From: Caldifarciminota bacterium
GTDB taxonomy: Bacteria; Hydrothermota; Hydrothermia; WGAB01
Length of the DNA stretch: 32,306 nucleotides
Direction: 5' to 3'
Assembly (NCBI GenBank): GCA_027069855.1
Contig: JALXEF010000173.1
Span: 1 to 32,306, forward strand
Made by a program: the position numbers and the translations under genes. Positions 1-8,397 of this stretch are shown one piece after another. The notes beneath the pieces were generated by a model. The model ran no database searches and was not told the origin of the DNA. It saw only the letters and a program-made list of their open reading frames with translations. Numbering within the stretch: the stretch's first letter is position 1; each line of letters starts with the position of its first letter.

Positions 1-15
1 CCCATAGACAGGGCT

Positions 16-900
16 TTATTCGGCCCTTCGGGCCCTCAGGATCACCAGCAAGAGCAGCAGGAGCACCACCAGGCCGCCCGCGATCAGGATCCAGCGGGGG
101 CCTGCGGCCCCGGCGGCGCCGGCCAGCGACACCGTGATCTCCACCCGGTCCAGATTCTGGCCGGTGTAGTGGTTAAACACGCTGCCGCCCAGGGTCTGCT
201 GGCCCTGGTTCTGGAGGTTGCTCTTGTCCACGGTGAGCAGGGGCGACACAAAGACATCCACCTGCTCCAGGGTGTCGGGCAGCACCTGCACGAAGGTCTT
301 TTTGCCCTGGAAGGGGAGCTTCAGGGCAAAGGCCACGGCCTGCGAGCCCGGGGGCACCCGGCCGGTGAAATACACGGTGTCGTTGATCACCATCCAGTAG
401 TCCTCCTGGGCCGGCAGCAGGGCCTGGAATCCTGCGCCTGCACCGGGCTCCAGGGGCATCACCAGGGCCGGGGCGTCGCCGGCGTACATGTAGTCGGAGT
501 TGTAGGTGACGGTCTGGATCTCGTTGACATACAGGGTGTCTCTGCCGATCGGGATGAGCACCATGTGAAACCGGCCGTAGGCCAGGGGCTTCGGGTCATC
601 GGAGGGCTCGTACACCTTGACCTCCAGGGTAACCGTTTTGCCCTCCAGCGAAACCTGGTCGGAATAAAAATCCTGGCCCGCGTACCGGAACGATGCCACG
701 CCGAAGAGGTGTTCTTTGTCCACCTGAAAGGTGGCCTTGCCGTGGCGGGTGCGGGCGCTGTCGGTGTACATGAGGTTGCCGTGGGGCGAGAGCACATGGA
801 GCCGCACATAGCTGTCGGGGATGGGTTTGTCGGGGTTGGTGCCGTTGACCACCTGCACCTGAACGGTCACCGCGGTCAGCGCCGCGAGAATCCACATCAT
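16..900 (-). CDS. Exported protein with C-terminal transmembrane anchor (signal peptide, beta-rich ectodomain, C-terminal TM and Arg-rich tail)
   Basis: ORF MMWILAALTAVTVQVQVVNG... ends in WILIAGGLVVLLLLLLVILRARRAE. Start overlaps the upstream Mut7-C stop by 4 bp (897-900). Confidence 0.8.
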   Translation of the reverse strand: MMWILAALTAVTVQVQVVNGTNPDKPIPDSYVRLHVLSPHGNLMYTDSARTRHGKATFQVDKEHLFGVASFRYAGQDFYSDQVSLEGKTVTLEVKVYEPSDDPKPLAYGRFHMVLIPIGRDTLYVNEIQTVTYNSDYMYAGDAPALVMPLEPGAGAGFQALLPAQEDYWMVINDTVYFTGRVPPGSQAVAFALKLPFQGKKTFVQVLPDTLEQVDVFVSPLLTVDKSNLQNQGQQTLGGSVFNHYTGQNLDRVEITVSLAGAAGAAGPRWILIAGGLVVLLLLLLVILRARRAE

Positions 901-1397
901 GGTTTGCCTCCTTCCTCGGTGTTTTGCGGGTTATGATACAGGTCGCCCAGAGCCTGCCGGAACTGGCGTTCCATGGCTTCCAGGTGGGTGCCGGGCCAGT
1001 AAAAGCGGCCGCAGGTGGGGCAGCGGTAGAAGCGGCTCTGGGTGCGCCAGGTGTAATAGGGCACCCGGCCGCGCGCGGCCTCGTGGGGAACCGGCTCCAG
1101 GGGCGTGTTGCACTCCACACAGCGGCTGAAGGGGCGCAATTCGGGCCGGTACACCCGCAGCACCTCCCGAACCTGTTGCCAGAGGTGCTCGGACAAGAGG
1201 AGATGCACCCGCACCCCCTCCTCCGAAAGGCTCTGCAGCGCCTTCTTCCGGGTGAGCAGGATCCGGTTTTCGGCCAGGGCCCGGGCCTTCAGGGCCTCGC
1301 GCTGGGTGGTGTTCAGCCAGGCCACATCCAGGCCCAGCGCCCGCAGTTTCCGCACCAGTCGGCCGACGGTGGCATCACCCAGAAACCGAAGCGTCAT
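897..1397 (-). CDS. Mut7-C RNase domain protein (DUF82/PIN-like N-terminus plus C-terminal CxxC zinc ribbon)
   Basis: MTLRFLGDATVGRLVRKLRALGLDVAWLN...RILLTRKK...CVECNTPLEPV...PYYTWRTQSRFYRCPTCGRFYWPGTHLEAM matches the typical Mut7-C motif order. Confidence 0.88.
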   Translation of the reverse strand: MTLRFLGDATVGRLVRKLRALGLDVAWLNTTQREALKARALAENRILLTRKKALQSLSEEGVRVHLLLSEHLWQQVREVLRVYRPELRPFSRCVECNTPLEPVPHEAARGRVPYYTWRTQSRFYRCPTCGRFYWPGTHLEAMERQFRQALGDLYHNPQNTEEGGKP

Positions 1398-2169
1398 GGG
1401 CAGGGTCCAGCAGGATCAGCACCTCCCGCAGGAGGAGGGCGCCGGTAACCGCCGGAAACAGGGCCGAAGAGGCCAGGGGGTTGTATTCCACGAGGTCCGC
1501 AGCCACGAGTTTGCCCCGAAGCAACTGCAGGGCCTCCAGGAGTTCCTGGAACGAAACGCCGCCCGGCTCGGGGTTGCCCACGGCCGGGAACTCGGAGGGG
1601 TCCAGCACATCAAAGTCCAGGGTGAGGTACACGGGGGGAGCCAGGCGCTCGGCCAGCGCCCGCAGCGGCTCCAGCACGCGGAAGGGCGTGCCCCGTTCGG
1701 GCTCCTCCGGAGCCCGGGACCGGAAGCCCAGGGTGTGGATCCGGGTGGGATCGCCCAGCAGTTCTTCCAGCCGCCGGATGACCGAGGCGTGGGACCAGCG
1801 GTTGCCGAAGAAGGCCTCGCGCCGGTCCAGGTGGGCGTCCAGGTGCACCACCTGCAGGCCGGGGTACAGGGGCAAGAGAGCGGCTACCGTGGCATAGGTG
1901 ATGCTGTGGTCACCGCCCAGGAACACCCAGCGCTCCCCTGGCTGAAGGAGGGGCTTCAGGCGTTCCTGCAGGCTCCGGAGCCGTTCCTCCGGCGTTTCGC
2001 CCACGGGATAGAGGTCGCCGTGGTCCTGGAACCGGGGCACCGACCGCCTCTGGTACACGCTGTAATCCTCAATGGACTCCATGGCCCAGCGCAGGCGTGA
2101 GGGCGCCATGGCCGTGCCCCGGAGGAAATCCTCCGGCCCTTCGTAGGGCAGGCCCACCAGGTGAATCAT
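1375..2169 (-). CDS. speB: Agmatinase / arginase-family ureohydrolase (possibly N1-aminopropylagmatine ureohydrolase)
   Basis: Mn-binding motifs GGDHS, DAHLD and LTLDFDVLDPSEFPAVGNPEPGG; embedded in a polyamine gene run. Confidence 0.88.
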   Translation of the reverse strand: MIHLVGLPYEGPEDFLRGTAMAPSRLRWAMESIEDYSVYQRRSVPRFQDHGDLYPVGETPEERLRSLQERLKPLLQPGERWVFLGGDHSITYATVAALLPLYPGLQVVHLDAHLDRREAFFGNRWSHASVIRRLEELLGDPTRIHTLGFRSRAPEEPERGTPFRVLEPLRALAERLAPPVYLTLDFDVLDPSEFPAVGNPEPGGVSFQELLEALQLLRGKLVAADLVEYNPLASSALFPAVTGALLLREVLILLDPAHDASVSG

Positions 2170-2981
2170 GGCTTCATAAAGGCCGGTACCGCCTCAAATA
2201 GGGCCGGCACCATGCCGGTATGGAACCAGCGGAGCCCCTCGGGCGCCGGGCGCCGAACCCGCAGGGCCTCCCGGGGCAGGTTCGTGGCCAGGGCAAAGGA
2301 CCAGAAGCCGGAGGGGTAGGTGGGCACCGGAGCCGTGTAAAAGAGCACCGTGGCGAACAGGGCCTTCAGGCGACGGGCGGTGTTTTCAATCAGGTCGCGG
2401 TGGTACACGGGCGATTCGGTTTGGGCCACCAGGATGCCGGTTTCGGTGAGATGCTCGCGCACCCGGGCGTAAAAGCCTTCGGAGAACAGCACCTCGGCCG
2501 GGCCGATGGGGTCCGGGGAGTCCACCAGCACGAGGTCAAAGGACTCCCGGGTGGTTTCCAGGAACCGGGCCCCGTCCAGGAACTGCAGGTCCAGGCGAGG
2601 ATCGTCAAAGGCCGAGGCGAGGGTGGGTAGGTACCGGCGGGCCGCCTGCACCACGGCCTCGTCCAGTTCCACCATAACGAGGTGTTGAGGTTCAGGGTAC
2701 CGGGCGACTTCCCGGAGTGTGCCGCCGTCGCCGCCGCCGATGATGAGCACGCGTTCCAGCCGGGGTGCCAGCACGGCGCCGGGGTGCACCAGCATTTCGT
2801 GGTAGTAAAACTCGTCGGCCTCGGTGGTCATCACCAGGCCGTCCAGGGCCAGCAGGCGGCCGAAGTCTTCGGTATCCAGCACCTCAATGGTCTGGTACCG
2901 GCTGCGCCCGCTGTACAGCACCCCCTTGAGCCGCAGAAACAGGCCGCTTCCCTTTTTGTGAAACTCGCGGAACTCCAGCAT
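2166..2981 (-). CDS. speE: Spermidine synthase (canonical aminopropyltransferase)
   Basis: YHEMLVHP, GGGDGGTLREV, LVDSPDPIGPAEVLF and PTYPSGFWSF motifs. Start placed at the internal Met (MLEFREFH..., 2981) because the longer ORF start (3014) would overlap the upstream gene. Confidence 0.92.
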   Translation of the reverse strand: MLEFREFHKKGSGLFLRLKGVLYSGRSRYQTIEVLDTEDFGRLLALDGLVMTTEADEFYYHEMLVHPGAVLAPRLERVLIIGGGDGGTLREVARYPEPQHLVMVELDEAVVQAARRYLPTLASAFDDPRLDLQFLDGARFLETTRESFDLVLVDSPDPIGPAEVLFSEGFYARVREHLTETGILVAQTESPVYHRDLIENTARRLKALFATVLFYTAPVPTYPSGFWSFALATNLPREALRVRRPAPEGLRWFHTGMVPALFEAVPAFMKP

Positions 2982-2985
2982 GTTT

Positions 2986-3462
2986 TTACCAGAGGGCCAC
3001 GCCGGCGAAGGCACAGATCCACAGGCCGTTCTCGGTGATGCCGGAGGCCGATCTCACCAGGATCCGCTGGGGCCGGGTCCCCCGGATTTCCAGGGCCTCC
3101 ACGGCCATCCGCCGCACCAGCAGGCGGGCCTCCTCCTCAGGCAGGTTGCCCGAGTATTCCATGATGACCCCCACCTCGCCGTCGGTGGGTAGGGCCAGGG
3201 AAACGGCGGCGGTCACCCGCACCCCGGGCTCGGCCGTGCAGGTGCTGCCGTAGGCGATGGGCAGCAGCGAGCCCAGGGGCAGGGAAACCCGCTCGGCCTG
3301 CCGGGCGTCGGCCGGCACGATGGACGACACCTTCAGCAGGTTGTAGTTGCCCACGCCGGCCTTCAGCAGGGCGGCGTCAAAGGCCGTCAGATCGGTGTGG
3401 CCGGTGCCCAGGCCCGCGGTAATAAAGAACCGCTCAGGCTTCCCATACAAAGGGGTTCTCAT
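2986..3462 (-). CDS. pdaD: Pyruvoyl-dependent arginine decarboxylase (PvlArgDC)
   Basis: FFITAGLGTGHTDLTAFDAALLKAGVGNYNLLKVSSIVPADA...LPIAYGS...GITENGLWICAFAGVALW. VSSIVP matches the Ser-Ser self-cleavage region. Confidence 0.9.
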   Translation of the reverse strand: MRTPLYGKPERFFITAGLGTGHTDLTAFDAALLKAGVGNYNLLKVSSIVPADARQAERVSLPLGSLLPIAYGSTCTAEPGVRVTAAVSLALPTDGEVGVIMEYSGNLPEEEARLLVRRMAVEALEIRGTRPQRILVRSASGITENGLWICAFAGVALW

Positions 3463-4345
3463 CGGTCAGGACCCTTCCTTCCTGTTCCAGGGCTTCCAGG
3501 ACATAGCCCGGCAGGGCAAACATGGCACGGTGCAGACCCGGATGGTAATACCGGAACCGGCCGCGGTCGCCCGCCTGCCGGAGGATCTCCTGGATTTCCG
3601 CCTCGCCGAGGGCCAGGGGATCCGGGTTCCGGGAGGCCAGGGTAAAGGCCCAGGGCGACTGAAACGAGTACACGAAGGCCCAGTAGGGCCGGACTACCGG
3701 GAACACCTCCTTCAGCGTGCGCACCAGCGAGGCGAAGAACTCCAGATAGGTGGGATCGGCGCTGCCCGATTGGACCACGAGCACCCCATCGTCCGAAAGG
3801 ATCTCGGAGAGCCGGCGGTAAAACTCCACGGTAAAGAGCATGCGCGAGGGGCCGCCTTCCACCGGTTCGGTGAGGTCGCTCAGGATGAGGTCAAAGTTTT
3901 CCCGGGTTTCAAACACGAATTTGCGGGCATCGTCAATGATGAGTTCGGTGCGGGGATCCTCAAAGGCGCCCTGGTGCCAGGGTTCCAGGTAGCGCCGGGC
4001 CAGGTCCACGAGTTCGCCGTCGATATCCACCATCACGGCCCGTTCCACGAAGGGGAACCGCAGGGTGTCCCGCAGGGTCGCGCCCTCGCCGCCGCCGAGG
4101 ATCAGCACCTTCTGGGGGCGCCGGGCGGTCACCAGCCCCGGCAGCACCAGGCTCTCGTGGTAAATGTACTCGTCCATCTCGGCCGACTGGATCTTGTGGT
4201 CCAGGAACAGGGTGCGGCCGAAGATGTGGAGGTCCAAGATGTCCACCTGCTGGAACTTGCTGCGGCCGTGGAAGATCACCTCCTTCACGCTGTGCACATA
4301 CTGCAGATAGGGCGTGTAGGTTTCAACGAACTTCAGGCCTTCCAT
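3434..4345 (-). CDS. ACL5/Thermus-type aminopropyltransferase (spermidine/thermospermine synthase-like)
   Basis: YIYHESLVLPG, GGGEGATLRD and LSDLTEPVEGGPSRMLFTVEFY; the DLxxPxEGGP motif is ACL5-like. Start placed at 4345 (ATGA overlap with upstream stop); the ORF track start is 4360. Confidence 0.85.
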   Translation of the reverse strand: MEGLKFVETYTPYLQYVHSVKEVIFHGRSKFQQVDILDLHIFGRTLFLDHKIQSAEMDEYIYHESLVLPGLVTARRPQKVLILGGGEGATLRDTLRFPFVERAVMVDIDGELVDLARRYLEPWHQGAFEDPRTELIIDDARKFVFETRENFDLILSDLTEPVEGGPSRMLFTVEFYRRLSEILSDDGVLVVQSGSADPTYLEFFASLVRTLKEVFPVVRPYWAFVYSFQSPWAFTLASRNPDPLALGEAEIQEILRQAGDRGRFRYYHPGLHRAMFALPGYVLEALEQEGRVLTDENPFVWEA

Positions 4346-4962
4346 CAGAGGTCCACCCACTTCAGGGTTTTGTTGCGCAGCGAACGGTTCAGGAGATCAG
4401 CGTGCTCCACGGTCACCGGAAACTCGGCGATGCGGTGCAGGTGGAAGCTGCCGTCCCGCTCAATGTGCAGGCTGTTGTAGAGAAACAGGCCCCGGTCCAG
4501 GTCGGCGGTGTACACATAGAGGTCGTTGCGGCTCAGGAAATTGAGGATTTCGGGGTCCTTTACCGCCTCCTGCAGGCCGCCGGCGGCGAAGATGCGCACA
4601 TGCACCACCAGGTCGGCCTCCAGGCCCGCGCGGGCGAAGGCTTTCAGGGTGTTGAGGAACAGGCGCTTGGTTTCCTCAATGGGGGTTTCGCCACCGAACA
4701 TGAGCACTACGGCCTCGGGCAGGAACCGCTGGATCTCCTGGGCCATATGGTCCAGGTTGTCGGGATCGGCAATGAAATGGGCTGCCCGGGCGCCGGTACG
4801 GATCAGGTAGGCCGCCTCGGCCGCTGCGCTGATGGCGCAGCAGATGATGTTTTTGGGGGAAACAAAGGCCACCTTCGCATACTCGGAAACCATCTGCTCG
4901 CCGATCACCTTGCCCGTGAGGGCCCTCAGGTAGATCTCTTCGGCGAAGGTTGTGCGGACCAT
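4345..4962 (-). CDS. Conserved-looking protein of unknown function in the polyamine operon (205 aa)
   Basis: Complete ORF, ATGA-coupled to the downstream aminopropyltransferase; preceded on the minus strand by AAGGAGGTGT; no family recognised. Confidence 0.8.
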   Translation of the reverse strand: MVRTTFAEEIYLRALTGKVIGEQMVSEYAKVAFVSPKNIICCAISAAAEAAYLIRTGARAAHFIADPDNLDHMAQEIQRFLPEAVVLMFGGETPIEETKRLFLNTLKAFARAGLEADLVVHVRIFAAGGLQEAVKDPEILNFLSRNDLYVYTADLDRGLFLYNSLHIERDGSFHLHRIAEFPVTVEHADLLNRSLRNKTLKWVDL

Positions 4963-4973
4963 CCTACACCTCC

Positions 4974-5789
4974 TTAAGGTTCAAAAAGCCGAACCGAATG
5001 ACGTTTGCCGTCAAAGGTCAAAAAGCCCTGCCGGGGCTCGGCGTCGTGCTCGAATACCAGCAGGGCCTCGCGTTCCATGAAAAGGGGATACAGCTCCCGG
5101 CGCTTCCGTAGACTGTCCATGGGATACAGGTCGTAGGCCATGATGTAGGGCAGAGCGGCATGGTGGATCGTGGGAATGAAGTCGGCCACGAAGTACACCT
5201 CCCGGTCGCCCGGCGCAAAGCGCACGATCTGGTGGCCGGCGGTGTGGCCCGAGGTTTTGATGACAAACACGCCGGGCACGATCTCCTGATCGCCGTCCAG
5301 GAGGTGGAGCTGGGAGCCCAGGGGCAGGAAGTCGTCGGGCGAGTAGGAGGCGCGGTTCCGTTCGTTGGGGTGCAGGGCCTCGTAAAAGTCGTCGCGCTGC
5401 ACATAGTAGCGGGCGTTGGGAAACGCGGGCTTCAGGTTCCGGTCCACGGCACCCCGGGCATGGTCAAAGTGGAGATGGGTCAGGATGACCACGGTCACAT
5501 CCTCTGGGCCGTAGGGCAGGTTCTGCCAGGGGTCCTGGGGCTGGATGGCATAGATCCGTTTTCCCTTTTCGTCCCAGCGCTCGCCCAGGCCCGTGTCCAC
5601 GAGCACGAGGACCTTTTCGGTTTTCACGAGCAGCAGGTTGGTGCCCATAGGAATGCGGTTCTGGTCGTCGGGGGAAATCTTCTTTTCCCACAGAACCCGC
5701 GGCACGACACCAAACATGGCGCCGCCGTCCAGAGCAAATTTATGGGTTTGGATGTGCCAGAAGGTCCAGCGACCCACGGTGAATTCCAT
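4974..5789 (-). CDS. MBL-fold metallo-hydrolase
   Basis: LTHLHFDHARGA (HxHxDH), TSGHTAGHQ, VADFIPT, VFEHD. Minus-strand SD CTAAGGAGGACGG upstream of ATG. Confidence 0.9.
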   Translation of the reverse strand: MEFTVGRWTFWHIQTHKFALDGGAMFGVVPRVLWEKKISPDDQNRIPMGTNLLLVKTEKVLVLVDTGLGERWDEKGKRIYAIQPQDPWQNLPYGPEDVTVVILTHLHFDHARGAVDRNLKPAFPNARYYVQRDDFYEALHPNERNRASYSPDDFLPLGSQLHLLDGDQEIVPGVFVIKTSGHTAGHQIVRFAPGDREVYFVADFIPTIHHAALPYIMAYDLYPMDSLRKRRELYPLFMEREALLVFEHDAEPRQGFLTFDGKRHSVRLFEP

Positions 5790-5853
5790 AAAGCCCTCCG
5801 TCCTCCTTAGATTTTGCAGGATGGGAAGAAGCCGAACAACGGAACGCCGGGCG

Positions 5854-6201
5854 TTACGGCCGGAACGGACCCCGGGGCGTGCCGGGCCCCTCTATGGAAC
5901 GCAGGTAGTGGATTTCCAGGCCCCAGGTGCCGCCCCAGAGGGATCGCTGGAGCCTCAGATCAAAGCCGCCGTAGGTGCCGCCCTGGGTTTTCAGCAGGGT
6001 GAGGCCGAAACCCAGGCCCTTCTCGGGCTGCACCCAGTTTACCCGGGTTCCAAGAAGGCTGCCGAAGGAGGTGGAATAGGCTGCGTACACCGCGTATTGG
6101 GGTTGCCAATGGGAAAGGCCCACCTGCTGAAGGGAGGTGGGAAGCCCCCAGCCTCCCAGGCCGGTCCATGCCAGAACGGTCCAGAGCCAGAAAGCAGTCA
6201 T
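5854..6201 (-). CDS. Small exported, aromatic/Gly-rich beta-strand protein (outer-membrane-like), unknown function
   Basis: Start taken at internal Met 6201 (MTAFWLWTVLAWTGLGGWG signal-like), with GGAGGC directly upstream and a TTGAAA-17-CACAAT promoter. The ORF track start is 6276. Confidence 0.6.
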   Translation of the reverse strand: MTAFWLWTVLAWTGLGGWGLPTSLQQVGLSHWQPQYAVYAAYSTSFGSLLGTRVNWVQPEKGLGFGLTLLKTQGGTYGGFDLRLQRSLWGGTWGLEIHYLRSIEGPGTPRGPFRP

Positions 6202-6207
6202 GCCTCC

Positions 6208-6236
6208 ATTGTGGACGATGTTTCCGCCGATTTCAA
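6208..6236 (-). promoter_or_regulatory. Sigma70-like promoter TTGAAA-N17-CACAAT for the 6201 gene; -10 ends 6 nt before ATG
   Basis: Minus strand: -35 at 6236-6231, spacer 6230-6214, -10 at 6213-6208, ATG at 6201. Confidence 0.55.
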
Positions 6237-6393
6237 GGGCCAGGAGCACCCAAACCTTGCCGGTAGGGTAATGCAACCTTATCTTATTTGGGAAGTTCCG
6301 TTTGCCTGGAGGGATGCCATGGCAGGTGGTGGGCCGTGGTGGCAGTCTTTCGTCCCGTCTTTGGGGTTCCCAAAACTTTGAAGGAGGAGGATC

Positions 6394-8337
6394 ATGCGCT
6401 GGACCGCAGGGATCCTGCTGCTCGGCCTATGGGCCGGTGGGGCCGGCGGCCGGGTATGGGTGTGGCAGGGGGGATGCAACCAGCAATGGGACGGCGTTTG
6501 TGAAATCGGTACCTGCGGAGGCGGCTTAACCGAGTACATGAATAACTGGGGTGAGACCGCCTGCGGCGAGATGCCTCCCCTGCCCGCGGATACGGACATC
6601 GTGTACCTCGGCTCCGGCGCCGTGGTGCATTCCCCTGCAGGAGGCGTGCAGGTGGCCGGGGTCATCGTGGATGCCGGCGCCGTGCTCTATGTGGACGGCC
6701 ATCTTGCCGCCGGACGCCTGGAGGTTCGGCAGGGCGGCACCCTGTACTGGAACGACGGCGACCTTGCCGTGGACACCGTGGAGAACCGGGGCACCTTTGA
6801 AATCAACCTGCTCAACGACCGGGACTTTGTCGGCACCGTGGAGAACTTCGGGCTTCTGGAACTGGACGCCGCGGGGGCGCCGCATCTCACCGAAACCGCC
6901 TTCCTGAAGATCCACCCGGAGGGAGAGTTCGTCCTGAAAAGAGGGGCCTTCTGGTGCTATGGAACCGTGGAAAACCAGGGCCTCATTCTGAAGACCACCC
7001 CGGATACGGTCCAGTGGGCCTGCTCGCTGCTGGAGCAAGCCGATGCCGGTAGCGTGAGGGTCGCCGAGGGACTGCTGGAAATCTACTCCTCCACCTTCAC
7101 GCCCCGGATCACCGGCTCCTGGTGGGTGGATACCGCGGCGACCCTGCGCATGCTCTCCGTTGCCGTGCCCCATCGGGATACCGTGCAGTTCCAGGGATTC
7201 GGCGCCGTTAACCTGGAGGGGAACCTGACGGTGCCCGACAGCACCCTGATGATCTCCGACCTGCAGGAACCCGGGGCCTTTTTCTGGAATAGCGGCGACA
7301 TCACGCTGGGCGAGGGCAGCGTCTGGCGCAATGCCGGCCTGTTTGAGGCGCCCTATACCCCAGCCAGCCATGACTTTACCGGCCGGTTTGAGAACTACGG
7401 CACCTTTTATGGCACCTGCAACTTCGGCAGCGGCACCGTGTTCCTCAATGCTCCGGAGGCGCTCCTGGCCTTTACCCAGGACGGCGACGGCTTTTCCGGG
7501 CCCGATACCGCCCAGGCCCTGGTGATCAACCAGGGCACCCTCCGCAAAAGCGGCACCGGCACAGCCCACCTGGACCGCCTGCTGTTCCGGCAGGAGGGCG
7601 TGTGCGAGGTGCTGGAGGGCAGGCTGGATCTCTACTTCGGCCTGTTCCGGCAAACCGCGGGCAAAACCCGGCTCCTGGGGAGCCTTTCGGTGCCGGGCTT
7701 CTGGATGGAGGTACAGCACGGCGTTCTCTCCGGTTCCGGCACCATAGAGGCCCCCCTCCGCATGTACGGCGACACCCTGAGCCCCGGCGACGCCGACACC
7801 GCCGTGGACACCCTTACGGTGCAGGGCCCCTTCCTGCTGGATTCCCTGGCCACGCTGCGGATTCAGGTCACCCGCCAGGACACCCAGGTGTTCTCTGACC
7901 AGGTGCGGGTGCCCGGTGCCTGGGGCCAGGAGGTCACCCTGAACCACCCCGTGCTGGTGGTGGAACTGCTCAACGGCTACCTGCCCTCGGCCGAGGGCGA
8001 CTCCTTTGCCATCCTCACCTGGGCCTGGGGCATGCCGCAAACCGGCACCTTCCGGCAGATTGTGCTGCCCAACGCTCCGGAGCAGGTCCGCGCCTGGCTC
8101 ACGGTCAACCCGGCCATCTACACGATGTTCCTGCACCTCGTGGACGCCACCGGCCGCCTGGGCGATGCGAACAACGACGGCGTGGTGGATGCCCGGGATG
8201 TGGAATATCTGGCGGCCTATCTCTACGAAAAGGGGCCGGCGCCGCCGGTGCCGGGCTACGCCGACCTCAACGGCGACGCCCGGGTTGACGACCAGGACCT
8301 TGTGGCCCTGACCCATCAACTCTGGCAGGCCCGCTGA
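6394..8337 (+). CDS. Secreted beta-solenoid-like protein with N-terminal 4-Cys/NNWG module and C-terminal dockerin-like module
   Basis: Signal peptide MRWTAGILLLGLWAGGAGG; repeated VENxGxLxx strands; LSGSGTIxxPLxxxGDTLSPGD motif; two DxNxDG-type loops at the C-terminus; SD GAAGGAGGAGG. Confidence 0.85.
   Translation: MRWTAGILLLGLWAGGAGGRVWVWQGGCNQQWDGVCEIGTCGGGLTEYMNNWGETACGEMPPLPADTDIVYLGSGAVVHSPAGGVQVAGVIVDAGAVLYVDGHLAAGRLEVRQGGTLYWNDGDLAVDTVENRGTFEINLLNDRDFVGTVENFGLLELDAAGAPHLTETAFLKIHPEGEFVLKRGAFWCYGTVENQGLILKTTPDTVQWACSLLEQADAGSVRVAEGLLEIYSSTFTPRITGSWWVDTAATLRMLSVAVPHRDTVQFQGFGAVNLEGNLTVPDSTLMISDLQEPGAFFWNSGDITLGEGSVWRNAGLFEAPYTPASHDFTGRFENYGTFYGTCNFGSGTVFLNAPEALLAFTQDGDGFSGPDTAQALVINQGTLRKSGTGTAHLDRLLFRQEGVCEVLEGRLDLYFGLFRQTAGKTRLLGSLSVPGFWMEVQHGVLSGSGTIEAPLRMYGDTLSPGDADTAVDTLTVQGPFLLDSLATLRIQVTRQDTQVFSDQVRVPGAWGQEVTLNHPVLVVELLNGYLPSAEGDSFAILTWAWGMPQTGTFRQIVLPNAPEQVRAWLTVNPAIYTMFLHLVDATGRLGDANNDGVVDARDVEYLAAYLYEKGPAPPVPGYADLNGDARVDDQDLVALTHQLWQAR
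8161..8334 (+). other. Dockerin-like module (two Ca-binding F-hand-type loops)
   Basis: GDANNDGVVDARDVEYLAAYLYEKGPAPPVPGYADLNGDARVDDQDLVALTHQLWQAR. Confidence 0.8.
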
Positions 8338-8339
8338 GG
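8224..8339 (+). repeat. Copy 1 of a near-identical 116-bp 3'-end repeat (3 mismatches to 10180-10295)
   Basis: Direct reading: tacgaaaaggggccggcgccgccggtgccggg...ggcaggcccgctgagg in both copies. Confidence 0.95.
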
Positions 8340-8369
8340 TTCGCCGGAGGCGCCTCGCCAGAAAGGGCG

Positions 8370-8375
8370 TATAAT
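8370..8375 (+). promoter_or_regulatory. Consensus -10 element TATAAT, 22 nt upstream of the likely start codon at 8398
   Basis: gaaagggcgTATAATgggggaaggaaaggagggccatATG; no good -35 seen. Confidence 0.5.
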
Positions 8376-8397
8376 GGGGGAAGGAAAGGAGGGCCAT

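Noticed and set aside
3347-4480. 377-aa plus-strand ORF antisense to the aminopropyltransferase
   Set aside because: Sense gene has diagnostic motifs; antisense protein is His/Gly/Gln-rich artefact.
4345-4962. Considered as a possible S-adenosylmethionine decarboxylase (SpeD)
   Set aside because: No ESHxxIHTWPE-type motif or similar pyruvoyl cleavage site seen; left as unknown function.
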